DNA of 64,000 bases from Arcicella lustrica (GCF_034930985.1 NZ_JAYGIM010000011.1:124001-188000); one strand, 5' to 3'; shown: positions 48,001 through 56,686, numbered from the stretch's first letter. Notes: generated by a model from the letters alone, not told the origin. Made by a program: numbers and translations.

Positions 48001-49914
48001 TTATTCTTTTACTTCTAAGATTTTAACTGTACCCACCAAACCATTTGACATCAATTGCCCATCCATTTTTTTGAATTGTCTATAATGCGAATTACCTTTT
48101 ACAGCTTCAACAATAAAATGATTCAACAAAGTTGGTAATACTCTAACTTCTATCTTATTAATTCCTTTTTGCAAATACTTATCTACTGCCAAAGTATAAG
48201 GAGGATTGATTCTTTTACCTGCAAATTTTCCGTTAATGAATACTTCTGCCGTGTGATACACTTTGCCCAAATCCAGTAAGTAATGCTTTTTTGAATCTAT
48301 TTCATTTATTTCAAATGAGCTTTTATAAATTGCTTCAATGCCAAGATGTTTAAAGGAATTGTTTGTTTTCCAGTCGAATAAATGACTGTTTGTTACTTTT
48401 AATGTATCTGCTTCAATAGCCCATTTTTCAATATTCAAAAGTGTTTTAGCATTTGTAGGGCTAACTGGGGCTTTTGATAGTAAAGAATTATCTGTAATCG
48501 GTTTAGTAGAAGCATACAAAATCACTGAACTATAAGGCGGAATTTGATAGCTTGCCTTTGACTGATTAGCATTTTGAGTGATTGTACCATCTTCTGCATT
48601 AAGCCAATAACTGCCTGTATATTTTTTATCAAGCGATAATGAAATTGTTTGCCATTGGTCACTTTTATTCCAGATAAATTGAATACGACTTTCATCGTTC
48701 ATTTCTCTTTGAATTTGGCGAGTAAAATGATAAGAATCATTAAATTTCACGGTCTGTTTTAAGGTAGCAATCCAAGTATCAACTTGTTCTTTTTCAGTAA
48801 TTTGAGTGCTATTTTTCTGTTGAATCGCTGATTTTAAAAGTGTTGCTACTTTCTTATCATTTTCTTCCCAATTCAGAAAAGATGGTTGCTTTTTAGGTAA
48901 ATTTCCTGAATTCAAAAATTTCATTCCTTGACTCGCTAATTTGGCAATTTGTTGAGCAGATTGAAGTTCTATCGTTGAATTATCCGATAAAATAAGTGCC
49001 TGATAAATATTGCCTCTGATATTGATTTGCTTGTCATTCGTAAGTTTCGCTTCTTGAATAGATTTATCATTTACCCATTCCCAAGTAATACCTTTGGCTT
49101 CCAATTGATTGATAAGCTCCCACGTTTTTTCAGCCCATTTACTTTTTTCATCTACTTGTTCCTTTGCTTTCGCCAAAGGAGGTTCAACGCCAACCATTTC
49201 ACCCATCGCCATAATTTCTGTTGGATTTTCGGGCATTTTATCGACATTCATATAGGGGAAATAAATCAAAACATCAGTTTTGGCTTTTCCAGCACGCAAA
49301 GCATATTGTGTTCGCTGAATGTATTGATTAATGTCTTTTTGGTATTTCCAGAAAATATCACTCTCACCATAATTTGACGAGAAATTGACCATACCTAAGA
49401 CTGAACTTGAAAATGGATACCAGCCTTCTTTGGCAAAATCTTTAGGAAAATAGCGATAAGGAATTCCATGATAAATAATTTGATTCGCTCCCGCCGCAAA
49501 TAATTTATCAACCGCCAAACGTGTTTTTTGTGGCGTTGTCATATAAGCTCTGTTGATAAAAACCACAGATTCAGACGAAACCAATGGACGATTATACAAA
49601 TGAGCTCCAGAAGAAACAATTTTCATATTTGCCTCAGAAGCCAACATGCTTTCCATTTCTGGAATAGATGCTAAACCAGCAATTGACATCATATCCATAT
49701 TCAAACCATATGTTTGGGTACGATGCAACAGCCCTTGTTTTTCCATAAAATCCTTACTCGTTTTCAAGAAATGTTCTCCCAATAATTCACTTAAAGTAAG
49801 GTCGTAATCATGGCGAATTCTGGCATCTGTTTCAGCATCAAAAGTGAAATCTTTCGGCGCATTCGGATTCATAAAAGAAACATAGTTGTAACCTTTTTGC
49901 ATATTTGCTGCCAA
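48001..49914 (-). CDS. GH106-type rhamnosidase, C-terminal fragment
   Basis: 637-residue frame beginning inside the barrel, with no signal peptide; the apparent start is a TTG within the coding sequence, so independent translation is doubtful. It holds the rest of the barrel (DMMSIAGLASIPEMES, GANQIIYHGIPYRYF) and a C-terminal galactose-binding-like jelly roll (LDLGKVYHTAEVFINGKFAGKRINPPYTL). It overlaps the N-terminal fragment by 46 nt in a different frame. Confidence 0.65.
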   Translation of the reverse strand: MAANMQKGYNYVSFMNPNAPKDFTFDAETDARIRHDYDLTLSELLGEHFLKTSKDFMEKQGLLHRTQTYGLNMDMMSIAGLASIPEMESMLASEANMKIVSSGAHLYNRPLVSSESVVFINRAYMTTPQKTRLAVDKLFAAGANQIIYHGIPYRYFPKDFAKEGWYPFSSSVLGMVNFSSNYGESDIFWKYQKDINQYIQRTQYALRAGKAKTDVLIYFPYMNVDKMPENPTEIMAMGEMVGVEPPLAKAKEQVDEKSKWAEKTWELINQLEAKGITWEWVNDKSIQEAKLTNDKQINIRGNIYQALILSDNSTIELQSAQQIAKLASQGMKFLNSGNLPKKQPSFLNWEENDKKVATLLKSAIQQKNSTQITEKEQVDTWIATLKQTVKFNDSYHFTRQIQREMNDESRIQFIWNKSDQWQTISLSLDKKYTGSYWLNAEDGTITQNANQSKASYQIPPYSSVILYASTKPITDNSLLSKAPVSPTNAKTLLNIEKWAIEADTLKVTNSHLFDWKTNNSFKHLGIEAIYKSSFEINEIDSKKHYLLDLGKVYHTAEVFINGKFAGKRINPPYTLAVDKYLQKGINKIEVRVLPTLLNHFIVEAVKGNSHYRQFKKMDGQLMSNGLVGTVKILEVKE

Positions 49915-50858
49915 ATAAGGCGTTGGACGTAACCTCTATGCTTTTTAAACCAATCTATAAAATCGTGGGAATAGTGTCTATCTGCCTTGAATTCATAACT
50001 ATCGTTAAAAATCGCTCTCATCGGATTACCGAAATAAGGTTTTAATCCCGTCCGTTCGCCAAAAAGATGATTGTACAATTTGAGTACTTTTTCTGAATTA
50101 AAATGGTCAACTACATACCCTTGTTTTGGCTCTGACGACATCGGTGTTTCTCCGCTTGGCAAACTCCAATAAGCAATAATTTTCCAGTAACCATCAGGTA
50201 ATAAACATTTTACAGAATCACCAACTACTTTATTAGTAAGAATTATACTCGAATGAATATCTAAAGGTGTTGTTTTCAGTGAAAGGTTTTCCTTCCCTCC
50301 TACTATTTTAGAAGCTACTACGGCTTGTAAAAGAGAGTTCCCTATTTTACTTGGTACTTTGGGCAAAGCCACCGTCAAAGGCTTCCCTCCTTCTACAGTA
50401 ACAGTATTAAATTTAAGGTTACGAAACCCATCATCTCCTTGCAAAATGGAGCTTCCTGCTGGCCAACCACTTCCATTGGTCATGTCGATGATAAGTCCTC
50501 TTTTGCGAGCTTCCTCCATCACTGCTTTCACATTTTCGTAATATTGAGGCGTATCCCAACTTAATATTTTATCACGATTCTCTGCCGTAATAGGCATGCC
50601 TAATTTTAGCGTTTGTATCTCTACTCCTGCAAAAGTATTATCCGCAAAAAGATTAATTTCTCTTTGTAATTCTGTGGCATTTACATCATTCCCAGGCCAC
50701 CACCAACGAGCCATCGGGCCAAATTCCTGCGTTGGATTTTTGAATTTTGTCGAATTGAAATCATAATAAGTCAACCATTTTGAAGGTTGTTCCTTCGATG
50801 GTTTAAAAGCAAATGTTATTAGAAGTACTCCTAAAACAAGCAATGTCCATTTTTTCAT
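49869..50858 (-). CDS. GH106-type rhamnosidase, N-terminal fragment
   Basis: 329-residue frame with a signal peptide (VLGVLLITFAFKPS) and the start of the catalytic barrel: GPMARWWWPGNDV, FAGVEIQTLKLGM, GLIIDMTNGSGWPAGSSI and IFNDSYEF. The last 18 or so residues, after HRGY, are out of frame and unlike the family. Alone it lacks the second half of the active site and the C-terminal beta-sandwiches, so it should be inactive. Confidence 0.7.
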   Translation of the reverse strand: MKKWTLLVLGVLLITFAFKPSKEQPSKWLTYYDFNSTKFKNPTQEFGPMARWWWPGNDVNATELQREINLFADNTFAGVEIQTLKLGMPITAENRDKILSWDTPQYYENVKAVMEEARKRGLIIDMTNGSGWPAGSSILQGDDGFRNLKFNTVTVEGGKPLTVALPKVPSKIGNSLLQAVVASKIVGGKENLSLKTTPLDIHSSIILTNKVVGDSVKCLLPDGYWKIIAYWSLPSGETPMSSEPKQGYVVDHFNSEKVLKLYNHLFGERTGLKPYFGNPMRAIFNDSYEFKADRHYSHDFIDWFKKHRGYVQRLIWQQICKKVTTMFLL

Positions 50859-50873
50859 ATCAATTATTGAATA

Positions 50874-50945
50874 TCATGCTCTTCTCGACAATTAGCATGA
50901 GTAATCTGTAGCCGATAATGTTTCAGCATTATCGGCTATTTTTAT
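50874..50945 (+). terminator. Orphan + strand terminator preceded by a dyad
   Basis: TAGCCGATAATG (50909-50920) pairs perfectly with CATTATCGGCTA (50927-50938), followed by five T. No + strand gene lies upstream for 50 kb-scale reasons of orientation: the neighbour to the left starts here and reads away. A TCATGCT/AGCATGA dyad lies just before it (50874-50900). It could end a short RNA or be left over from a lost gene. Confidence 0.5.
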
Positions 50946-51020
50946 TTAAAAATAAATTGGGTTTTATTTCTTTATACTGTCCTTATTTATAGGACAAATA
51001 TAAATGGAATATTTAAACAT

Positions 51021-51062
51021 ACAATAAAATTAGTACAATTATTATTACATTTTGTAACAATA
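51021..51062. promoter_or_regulatory. Candidate operator, copy 1 of a 42-bp repeat
   Basis: Contains TTACATTTTGTAA, a TTACA-N3-TGTAA dyad, inside a 42-bp block that recurs at 56112-56153 with three substitutions. It lies 78 bp before the Nudix-like regulator gene and about 160 bp before the divergent GH106-type gene. Confidence 0.65.
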
Positions 51063-51139
51063 TAAAGTTTGAGTAAATTTGTAGTATATTCGCCCAATTT
51101 TAATTAAAATTGAATCAACAAAACATAAACTACTTATAA

Positions 51140-51868
51140 ATGGATGCCGCAGAAACAGCACTGAATGTGTTTGATAACTACATAAAACATATTGCCATCG
51201 ATTGTGTAATATTCGGTTTTCACAACAATGAGCTAAAAGTTTTACTCGTAAAAATTAAAAACTTAGATGGTTGCTGGATGCTACCGGGTGGATTTATTCA
51301 AAGGGCGGAAGGTGTGGATGAAGCTTTAGATAGAATGCTTAAAGATAGAACTGGATTGACGAATATTCACCTCGAACAATTTGGCATTTTTGGTGATGTA
51401 AATAGAGTCTCAAGAAATTTTATTTTAAATTTAATTCCCTCTGAACATCATGATGATTCTCGCTTAAATTGGTTAGCAGGCAGAGTGATTTCAATTGGTT
51501 ATTATGCTCTGGTTGAATACTCTAAAGTAAAGCCTAAAGTCTATGAATTTTATGATGAAGCCTTTGAATGGTTTAATATAAATGAATTACCAACCTTATC
51601 ATTGGATCATAAAGACATCATTCAAAAAGGATTAGAAACATTGAGAATGATGCTTGACTATAAATTGGTAGGCTTTGATTTACTTCCTGAAACTTTTACG
51701 ATGCAGGAACTCCAAAAACTGTATGAAACAATTTTAGGGAAAGAGCTTCGTAGAGACAGTTTTCAACGTAAAATGCTGGATATGAACATCTTAGAAAGAC
51801 TTGAAAAGAAATACACTGGTGCAGCCAATAAAGCTCCTTATCTGTATAGATTTAAGGATAAATCTTAG
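51140..51868 (+). CDS. Nudix-like transcriptional regulator (NrtR/AraR-type)
   Basis: 242-residue protein with a Nudix fold (about 15-155) and a C-terminal winged helix (about 165-235, FTMQELQKLYETILGKELRRDSFQRKMLDM), the layout of NrtR and of the arabinose regulator of Bacteroides. The Nudix box is degenerate: after LPGGFIQRAEG the segment reads ALDRMLKDRTGL, without the paired catalytic Glu, so it is probably a ligand sensor rather than a hydrolase. It is read divergently from the GH106/GH2 operon with a dyad in between, so it likely controls that operon and itself in response to a sugar-derived ligand. Confidence 0.88.
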   Translation: MDAAETALNVFDNYIKHIAIDCVIFGFHNNELKVLLVKIKNLDGCWMLPGGFIQRAEGVDEALDRMLKDRTGLTNIHLEQFGIFGDVNRVSRNFILNLIPSEHHDDSRLNWLAGRVISIGYYALVEYSKVKPKVYEFYDEAFEWFNINELPTLSLDHKDIIQKGLETLRMMLDYKLVGFDLLPETFTMQELQKLYETILGKELRRDSFQRKMLDMNILERLEKKYTGAANKAPYLYRFKDKS

Positions 51869-51902
51869 TTTTTGGATTATATTAAAAGGCTTTTTAACGG
51901 TA

Positions 51903-51939
51903 AAAATAAAAGGAGAGAATACTTCCCTCCTTTTATTTT
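51903..51939. terminator. Bidirectional terminator
   Basis: AAAATAAAAGGAG pairs perfectly with CTCCTTTTATTTT across an 11-nt loop, between the convergent regulator and small-protein genes; T-rich arms serve both directions. Confidence 0.85.
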
Positions 51940-51945
51940 CAGCAA

Positions 51946-52338
51946 CTACTTGTCTTTAATTCTTACTGCTTTTGCATCAAACATCCCCATCAATTGCCCT
52001 TTCAAGTTATCGTCATTTTCTTTTTTTAAAGGCAAGGTTACATCATAACCAGAAGCTGAAAAAGCGATTTCAATTTCACCATCTTTCTCCTCAATAGATG
52101 TAATCGGAATAGCTGGTTTTGTGGTATCTGTTGCGTCTTTTAATTCCCCCGTCAGTTTTCCGTCTTTGCGTACAAGTACAGTAACCATTTTACTATCTCC
52201 ATTGGGTGTTCCGAAAATGGTTATTTCCCATTTTCCCACAAAGAAATCTTTAGTCGGCGCTGGTGTTGTTGTCTGTGAAAATCCATTGATTACTACTCCA
52301 AGTAATAACACAAATAGAAGAATGCTTGCTTTTTTCAT
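51946..52338 (-). CDS. Small secreted protein of unknown function
   Basis: 130 residues with a clear signal peptide (MKKASILLFVLLLGVVINGFSQ). The mature part is rich in beta strands: FFVGKWEITIFGTP, VTVLVRKDGKLTGELKD, GEIEIAFSASGYDVTL and NLKGQLMGMFDAKAVR. The alternating GKW...G-L-G-L pattern suggests a lipocalin-like or small beta-barrel fold, but I do not recognise a named family beyond that. It lies 68 bp downstream of the fusion gene on the same strand and may be co-transcribed with it. Confidence 0.75.
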   Translation of the reverse strand: MKKASILLFVLLLGVVINGFSQTTTPAPTKDFFVGKWEITIFGTPNGDSKMVTVLVRKDGKLTGELKDATDTTKPAIPITSIEEKDGEIEIAFSASGYDVTLPLKKENDDNLKGQLMGMFDAKAVRIKDK

Positions 52339-52406
52339 GTAATTGATTGTTTAATTGTGAATTTGATTTAAAAAATTGTTGTACTCTTTTGAATTATAAG
52401 ACTTTA

Positions 52407-55400
52407 TTATTCAGTTTTGAGCTTAAATTCCACACTCGTTACCACCATTAATGTTTGACCTTCTGATTTTGGATTGACAAAAACCAAGTATAAATCATGA
52501 AGTTTGTTCGTAACAGTTTCTGGTAATTTTACTGGAATACTTAACGGTGCCGCTCCAAACATTGACTTATCTGAAGCTTCCAAAAAGGCTGTTTCGCCAA
52601 TTAATTTCCCGTTCGGACTATCCATATGTAATTCTATTTTTCCGCCTGCCGCATTTAACTGAGCTTTCTGTGCCGAAGCAAAAATCTGAAGTTCTGTAAT
52701 TCCATTCAAATCAACCTGTTTCATTCTCGCACTTGCTCCAGATTTTGCTGGCATTAATAAATTTCTTCCACTAAATGCCATTTTATTGATGTTATCATAC
52801 TCATCAAAACTATGTACATCTACTTTGGCATTTCTTAGTATGAATGATTGCTCTGATTTCAAAGAAGGAAGATTATTCGCTCCTTGGTCTTCATAAGAAG
52901 CTCTTACGATAAATACACCTTTTCCTTTATCTCCTGATGGAATTTTGGCATCAAATTTCCCTTTTACTGGTAAAGATTTTTCCTTCGGTTTTTCATTGGA
53001 AAGATTTAAAATATACTTTACCATTTCAGCTGCATCATTAGCAGAAAGCTGTGGATGCCCAGCCATGGCAGTTTCGCCCCAAACACCATTTCCTCCTGAA
53101 ATTACTTTTTTCGTCAGTCTTTCCAAGGCTGTGCCATCTCCTTTGTATTTGCTTGCTACTTCTTTATAACTTGGTCCGATTGATTTTTTTTCTTTACTAT
53201 GACAAGCCGCACAATCACTGCCATCTATCAGTTTTTTTCCTGTGGCAAAAAGGGCATTAGCATCTGCCGAACGGTGTCCTTGGGCAATTTGTATTTTATC
53301 GTAACCTTCTGATAAATAGTCAATACTCACCGCTACTTGCTCTTCATTGATGTCTTTCCCTAATGTGCCGTCTTCTTTATCTTTTACTTTAATTTCGTAG
53401 TTGAACGATTGATTCGGCACAAAAAAAGTCTTATTACTTTTTGGCATTTCCAAACTCAAAACTGGCGGTTCATTTCCAACTGCAATTTCCATAGACTGAC
53501 TATTCGATGCTCCTTTGCCGTCATTTACTGTTAGCGTAGCTTTGTAAACGCCTATCTTACTGAGCATTAAATTCGCTTCTGGCGTGTTGACAATCTTACT
53601 AAAACCATTTTTTGAAGTAATTTTCCAAGTATATTTCAAAACATCTCCATCGGCATCAACCGTACCTTTTGAGCTAAGTTTTAAATTGAACGGAACGGCT
53701 CCTCCCATCTGATTCGCCACCATTTGAATTTGCGGTTTACGATTTCCTCCATTGTATTCTATTCGAATTAAACGAGCATCATCATTGGCAGTAAACCATC
53801 CAGAACCGTATTCTAACATATACAAATCTCCATTTTCGTCAAATTCCATATCCATTGGGTTGCTGAACTTATAACTTGGCATAAAACGCTCCATTGACTC
53901 AAAATTACCTTCTTTATCCATCGTTACTGCCATAATCCAGCCACGCATCCATTCATAAGCTAAGAATTTTCCATCATAATACTTCGGAAAAGAACGAGTA
54001 GCATTTTTAAATTCATCCGAATAAAATACTGGCCCAGCCATCGCATTTCTACCACCATTTCCTACCAAAGGGAACTCTTTCGACAATCCATAAGGATACC
54101 AAATAAATGCTTTCTGTGCTGGTGGAAGCACTTTTAAGCCCGTGTTATTGGGGGAAGTATTTGTAGGAGCATTCGCATCCCATTGTTCAAGAGACTTTTT
54201 ATTGGCAAAATCATATTTATAGTAAGCTTGATTATCGCCTACAAAATGCGGCCAACCAAAATTCCCTGCTTTACGTGCTTGTCCTACTTCATCATGTCCT
54301 GCTGGACCTCTATTTTCTGTTGGTTTCGAAGCATCTGGCCCTACCTCTCCCCAATATACGTAACCAGTTTTTGAGTCAACTGAAATACGGAAGGGATTTC
54401 TATGTCCCATCGTATAAATTTCTGGACGAGTATTCGGCGTACCTTTTGGGAATAAGTTTCCTTCAGGAATCGTATAGCTTCCATCGGCTTGTGGTTTAAT
54501 TCTGATGATTTTACCTCTCAAATCGTTTGTATTTGCAGATGACTTTTGTGCATCCCAAGCACTTCTTCCTTCTTGTTCATCACTTGGGCTATAACCACTT
54601 GAACCATGTGGATTAGTATTATCGCCAGTCGATAAATATAGATTTCCGACTTTATCCCAAGCGATAGAACCTCCTGTGTGGCAACATTCTTCACGCTGAG
54701 TAGGTATTTCTAATAATACTTTTTTAGAATCAAGGACTAATTCATCGCCTTTGAGTTCATATCTTGTTAAGATATTTTTAGATGCTTCTGGAGTTGAATA
54801 ATATAAATAAATCCAGTGATTTTGAGCAAAATTTGGGTCTTTATTCAATCCTAATAGTCCATCTTCAGCTACTGATACTTTCCCTTCTTTACTGACATAT
54901 TTAAGGTTAACTGGAATTTTAGCAATGGTTTTCAATTCTTTCGTTTTGATATTATACAAACGAACTTCTCCTTTTCGCTGAATAAACAATACTCTCCCAT
55001 CGTTTAGTACTGATAGCTCCATGGGTTCATCCAATTTCTCTTCTAAAACTACTTTTGTAAAACGATTTTCTTCTGGTCTTGCTTTGCTAAAGTCCACATT
55101 TTTAGGCATTTCCCCTCCTAGTGACGATAGTCCAGCAGCATATTTGATACCTGCCCAAAGATGATTTAGGAACAGTGGTTCTGAAAATGTTTCATTGGTA
55201 TGTCCCATTGCCGTATAGAATGAACGACCGCCATCAAATGCTTGATACCAACTCATTGGGTGATTCTCGCCGTTTTTACCACCGATATAGCTTTTTTCGT
55301 CAATTTTCAAGACTACATTGATTTTCGGGGAAATGTCTTTAAAACTATAAAACTCATCTGTACGCTCAAATTCCTCTGGCATTCCTGCTGTAAATTCATT

Positions 55401-55865
55401 TTTTTGAGTGATAAAATACTTGCCTTTTTGTACATTACTTGGCGTAGATGGATGATCCAAGAAAAATGCTCCAGCCAATTTCCCATACCAAGGCCAATCG
55501 TATTCACAATCTGTTGCAGCGTGAATCCCGACATATCCCCCACCCGCTTGAATGTATCGCTCAAAAGTACTTTGCTGTTCGTTGTTCAATACATCGCCAG
55601 TTGTATTGAGGAATACCACAGCATGATATTTTTTAAGATTTAGTTCATTGAAGGTCTCAGCATCTTCTGTAAAACTCACACCAAAACCTTTCTCTTTCGC
55701 CATTCTGGCTAAAGCTGTTTTTCCTGCATCAATCGACTGATGCCTAAATGCTGCGGTTTTACTAAAAACCAATACATTTGTTTTAGCAGTTTGTGCCTGT
55801 AACTTAATAAAAGATAATAGCGAGCATAACACTATTATTATCGAAAACTTTCTTTTTGAAAACAT
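52407..55865 (-). CDS. ThuA / PQQ sugar dehydrogenase / PKD / cytochrome c / CBM fusion protein
   Basis: Secreted 1152-residue chimera. The signal peptide ends near LQAQ. Residues about 27-245 are a ThuA-like (glutamine-amidotransferase-fold) domain (GGYVGIHAATDCEYDWPWY). Residues about 265-690 are a glucose/sorbosone-dehydrogenase propeller (DEPMELSVLNDGRVLFIQRKGEVRLY, GHRNPFRISVD, AGHDEVGQARKAGNFGWP). A PKD domain (about 700-790) follows. A cytochrome c domain has CAACH near 885 and a Met ligand in AMAGHP. The last 150 residues look like a carbohydrate-binding module. Electrons from sugar oxidation could pass straight to the attached heme (inference). A candidate operator lies about 250 bp upstream. 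Confidence 0.88.
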   Translation of the reverse strand: MFSKRKFSIIIVLCSLLSFIKLQAQTAKTNVLVFSKTAAFRHQSIDAGKTALARMAKEKGFGVSFTEDAETFNELNLKKYHAVVFLNTTGDVLNNEQQSTFERYIQAGGGYVGIHAATDCEYDWPWYGKLAGAFFLDHPSTPSNVQKGKYFITQKNEFTAGMPEEFERTDEFYSFKDISPKINVVLKIDEKSYIGGKNGENHPMSWYQAFDGGRSFYTAMGHTNETFSEPLFLNHLWAGIKYAAGLSSLGGEMPKNVDFSKARPEENRFTKVVLEEKLDEPMELSVLNDGRVLFIQRKGEVRLYNIKTKELKTIAKIPVNLKYVSKEGKVSVAEDGLLGLNKDPNFAQNHWIYLYYSTPEASKNILTRYELKGDELVLDSKKVLLEIPTQREECCHTGGSIAWDKVGNLYLSTGDNTNPHGSSGYSPSDEQEGRSAWDAQKSSANTNDLRGKIIRIKPQADGSYTIPEGNLFPKGTPNTRPEIYTMGHRNPFRISVDSKTGYVYWGEVGPDASKPTENRGPAGHDEVGQARKAGNFGWPHFVGDNQAYYKYDFANKKSLEQWDANAPTNTSPNNTGLKVLPPAQKAFIWYPYGLSKEFPLVGNGGRNAMAGPVFYSDEFKNATRSFPKYYDGKFLAYEWMRGWIMAVTMDKEGNFESMERFMPSYKFSNPMDMEFDENGDLYMLEYGSGWFTANDDARLIRIEYNGGNRKPQIQMVANQMGGAVPFNLKLSSKGTVDADGDVLKYTWKITSKNGFSKIVNTPEANLMLSKIGVYKATLTVNDGKGASNSQSMEIAVGNEPPVLSLEMPKSNKTFFVPNQSFNYEIKVKDKEDGTLGKDINEEQVAVSIDYLSEGYDKIQIAQGHRSADANALFATGKKLIDGSDCAACHSKEKKSIGPSYKEVASKYKGDGTALERLTKKVISGGNGVWGETAMAGHPQLSANDAAEMVKYILNLSNEKPKEKSLPVKGKFDAKIPSGDKGKGVFIVRASYEDQGANNLPSLKSEQSFILRNAKVDVHSFDEYDNINKMAFSGRNLLMPAKSGASARMKQVDLNGITELQIFASAQKAQLNAAGGKIELHMDSPNGKLIGETAFLEASDKSMFGAAPLSIPVKLPETVTNKLHDLYLVFVNPKSEGQTLMVVTSVEFKLKTE

Positions 55866-56111
55866 TATTTTGATTATTAAATCGTCTATCCTTTATTTAG
55901 AGAACATATAATTGTATTTAGCTGACATATAGAACTTTACAAAATTTTAGCATAAAAATTATACCCCAATCCATCTTAATAAATGGTATGAGTTTATATT
56001 TTCTACACCCTATTTTGTCTTTATAAATTGAATATTAGGTATTGATTATTCCTAATAAAAATTAAGTGTTTCATCTAATTCGAAACAAATTTACAGGTAA
56101 TATTCATAAAT

Positions 56112-56153
56112 ACAATAACATAAGTGCAATTATTATTACATTTTGTAACAATA
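56112..56153. promoter_or_regulatory. Candidate operator, copy 2 of a 42-bp repeat
   Basis: 39 of 42 bases match 51021-51062, including TTACATTTTGTAA and an identical 27-bp right part. It is about 247 bp upstream of the ThuA fusion gene and just outside the origin repeats. Confidence 0.6.
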
Positions 56154-56290
56154 ATAATTTTATGTAAAATCTTATCAAACCATCATTCATTATTGCACGA
56201 AGATTTAGCTTGCTGATTAAAGAAAATCTGGAAAGTATTTTTGACTAGCAAACGATTACGGCGTTCAAAAGGCAGTTGTAGGCAATAAAC

Positions 56291-56686
56291 AATCAAAAGC
56301 TCATTATGATACTTTGCTATTTGTAATATAACTTTTAGAGTGTCTTTCTCTTTCATGAAAAAATTAAAAACCTTTGTAAAAACATAAAGCAAATCAAAAG
56401 CTCATTGTGATACTTTGCTGTTTATAATATAACTTTTAGAGTGTTCGTAAGTTGGTTTTGGCTAGTTTAATTCAAATAACCAAAGGCTCATTATGATACT
56501 TTGGTATTAAAAATTCATACTATAACTTTTAGCGTGCTATAAAATTATAGCAATATTATGGATGTATTACGGACTCTTAACATTGCTTCTATTATAACTT
56601 TTAGAGTGTTTGAAATCTCTACAAAAAGACCAAAAGCTCACAATGATACTTTGCTCTTTTTGTAACAACTATAACTTTTAGAGTGT
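56291..56686 (+). repeat. Four composite origin units: 25-bp imperfect palindrome plus iteron
   Basis: Each unit joins an imperfect palindrome of form CAAA-N6-TCA-N3-TGA-N3-TTTG to a downstream iteron. Palindromes: 56294-56318, 56395-56419, 56481-56505, 56631-56655. Paired iterons: 56328-56343, 56429-56444, 56522-56537, 56671-56686. Units 1 and 2 match at 50 of 53 positions over 56291-56343 and 56392-56444, exactly 101 bp apart. Units 3 and 4 have wider spacers (16 and 15 instead of 9 bp). All point toward rep. Confidence 0.85.

Larger units (their letters stand above)
48001..50858 (-). pseudogene. Frameshifted GH106-type alpha-L-rhamnosidase
   Basis: Two adjacent frames together encode one GH106-like protein of about 952 residues. 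Frame 1 runs from 50858 through HDFIDWFKKHRGY; the protein continues in another frame as TPYLAANMQKGYNY. Adding one base between 49927 and 49928 (restoring GAT CCA) reads RGYDPTPYLAANM without a gap, the expected family sequence. So one base has been lost, by mutation or sequencing/assembly error. Everything else is intact, which suggests a recent event or an artefact. The product would remove rhamnose from pectin-type glycans. The gene is co-directional with GH2 and divergent from the Nudix-like regulator. Confidence 0.85.

Noticed and set aside
49869..49935. Programmed frameshift in the rhamnosidase gene
   Set aside because: There is no slippery heptamer or downstream structure at the junction, and family members are single-frame; a deletion or sequence error is simpler.
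56183..56392. 69-codon frame on the - strand inside the origin
   Set aside because: It starts at a TTG, runs through repeat units and has no protein-like pattern; the repeats explain the openness of the frame.
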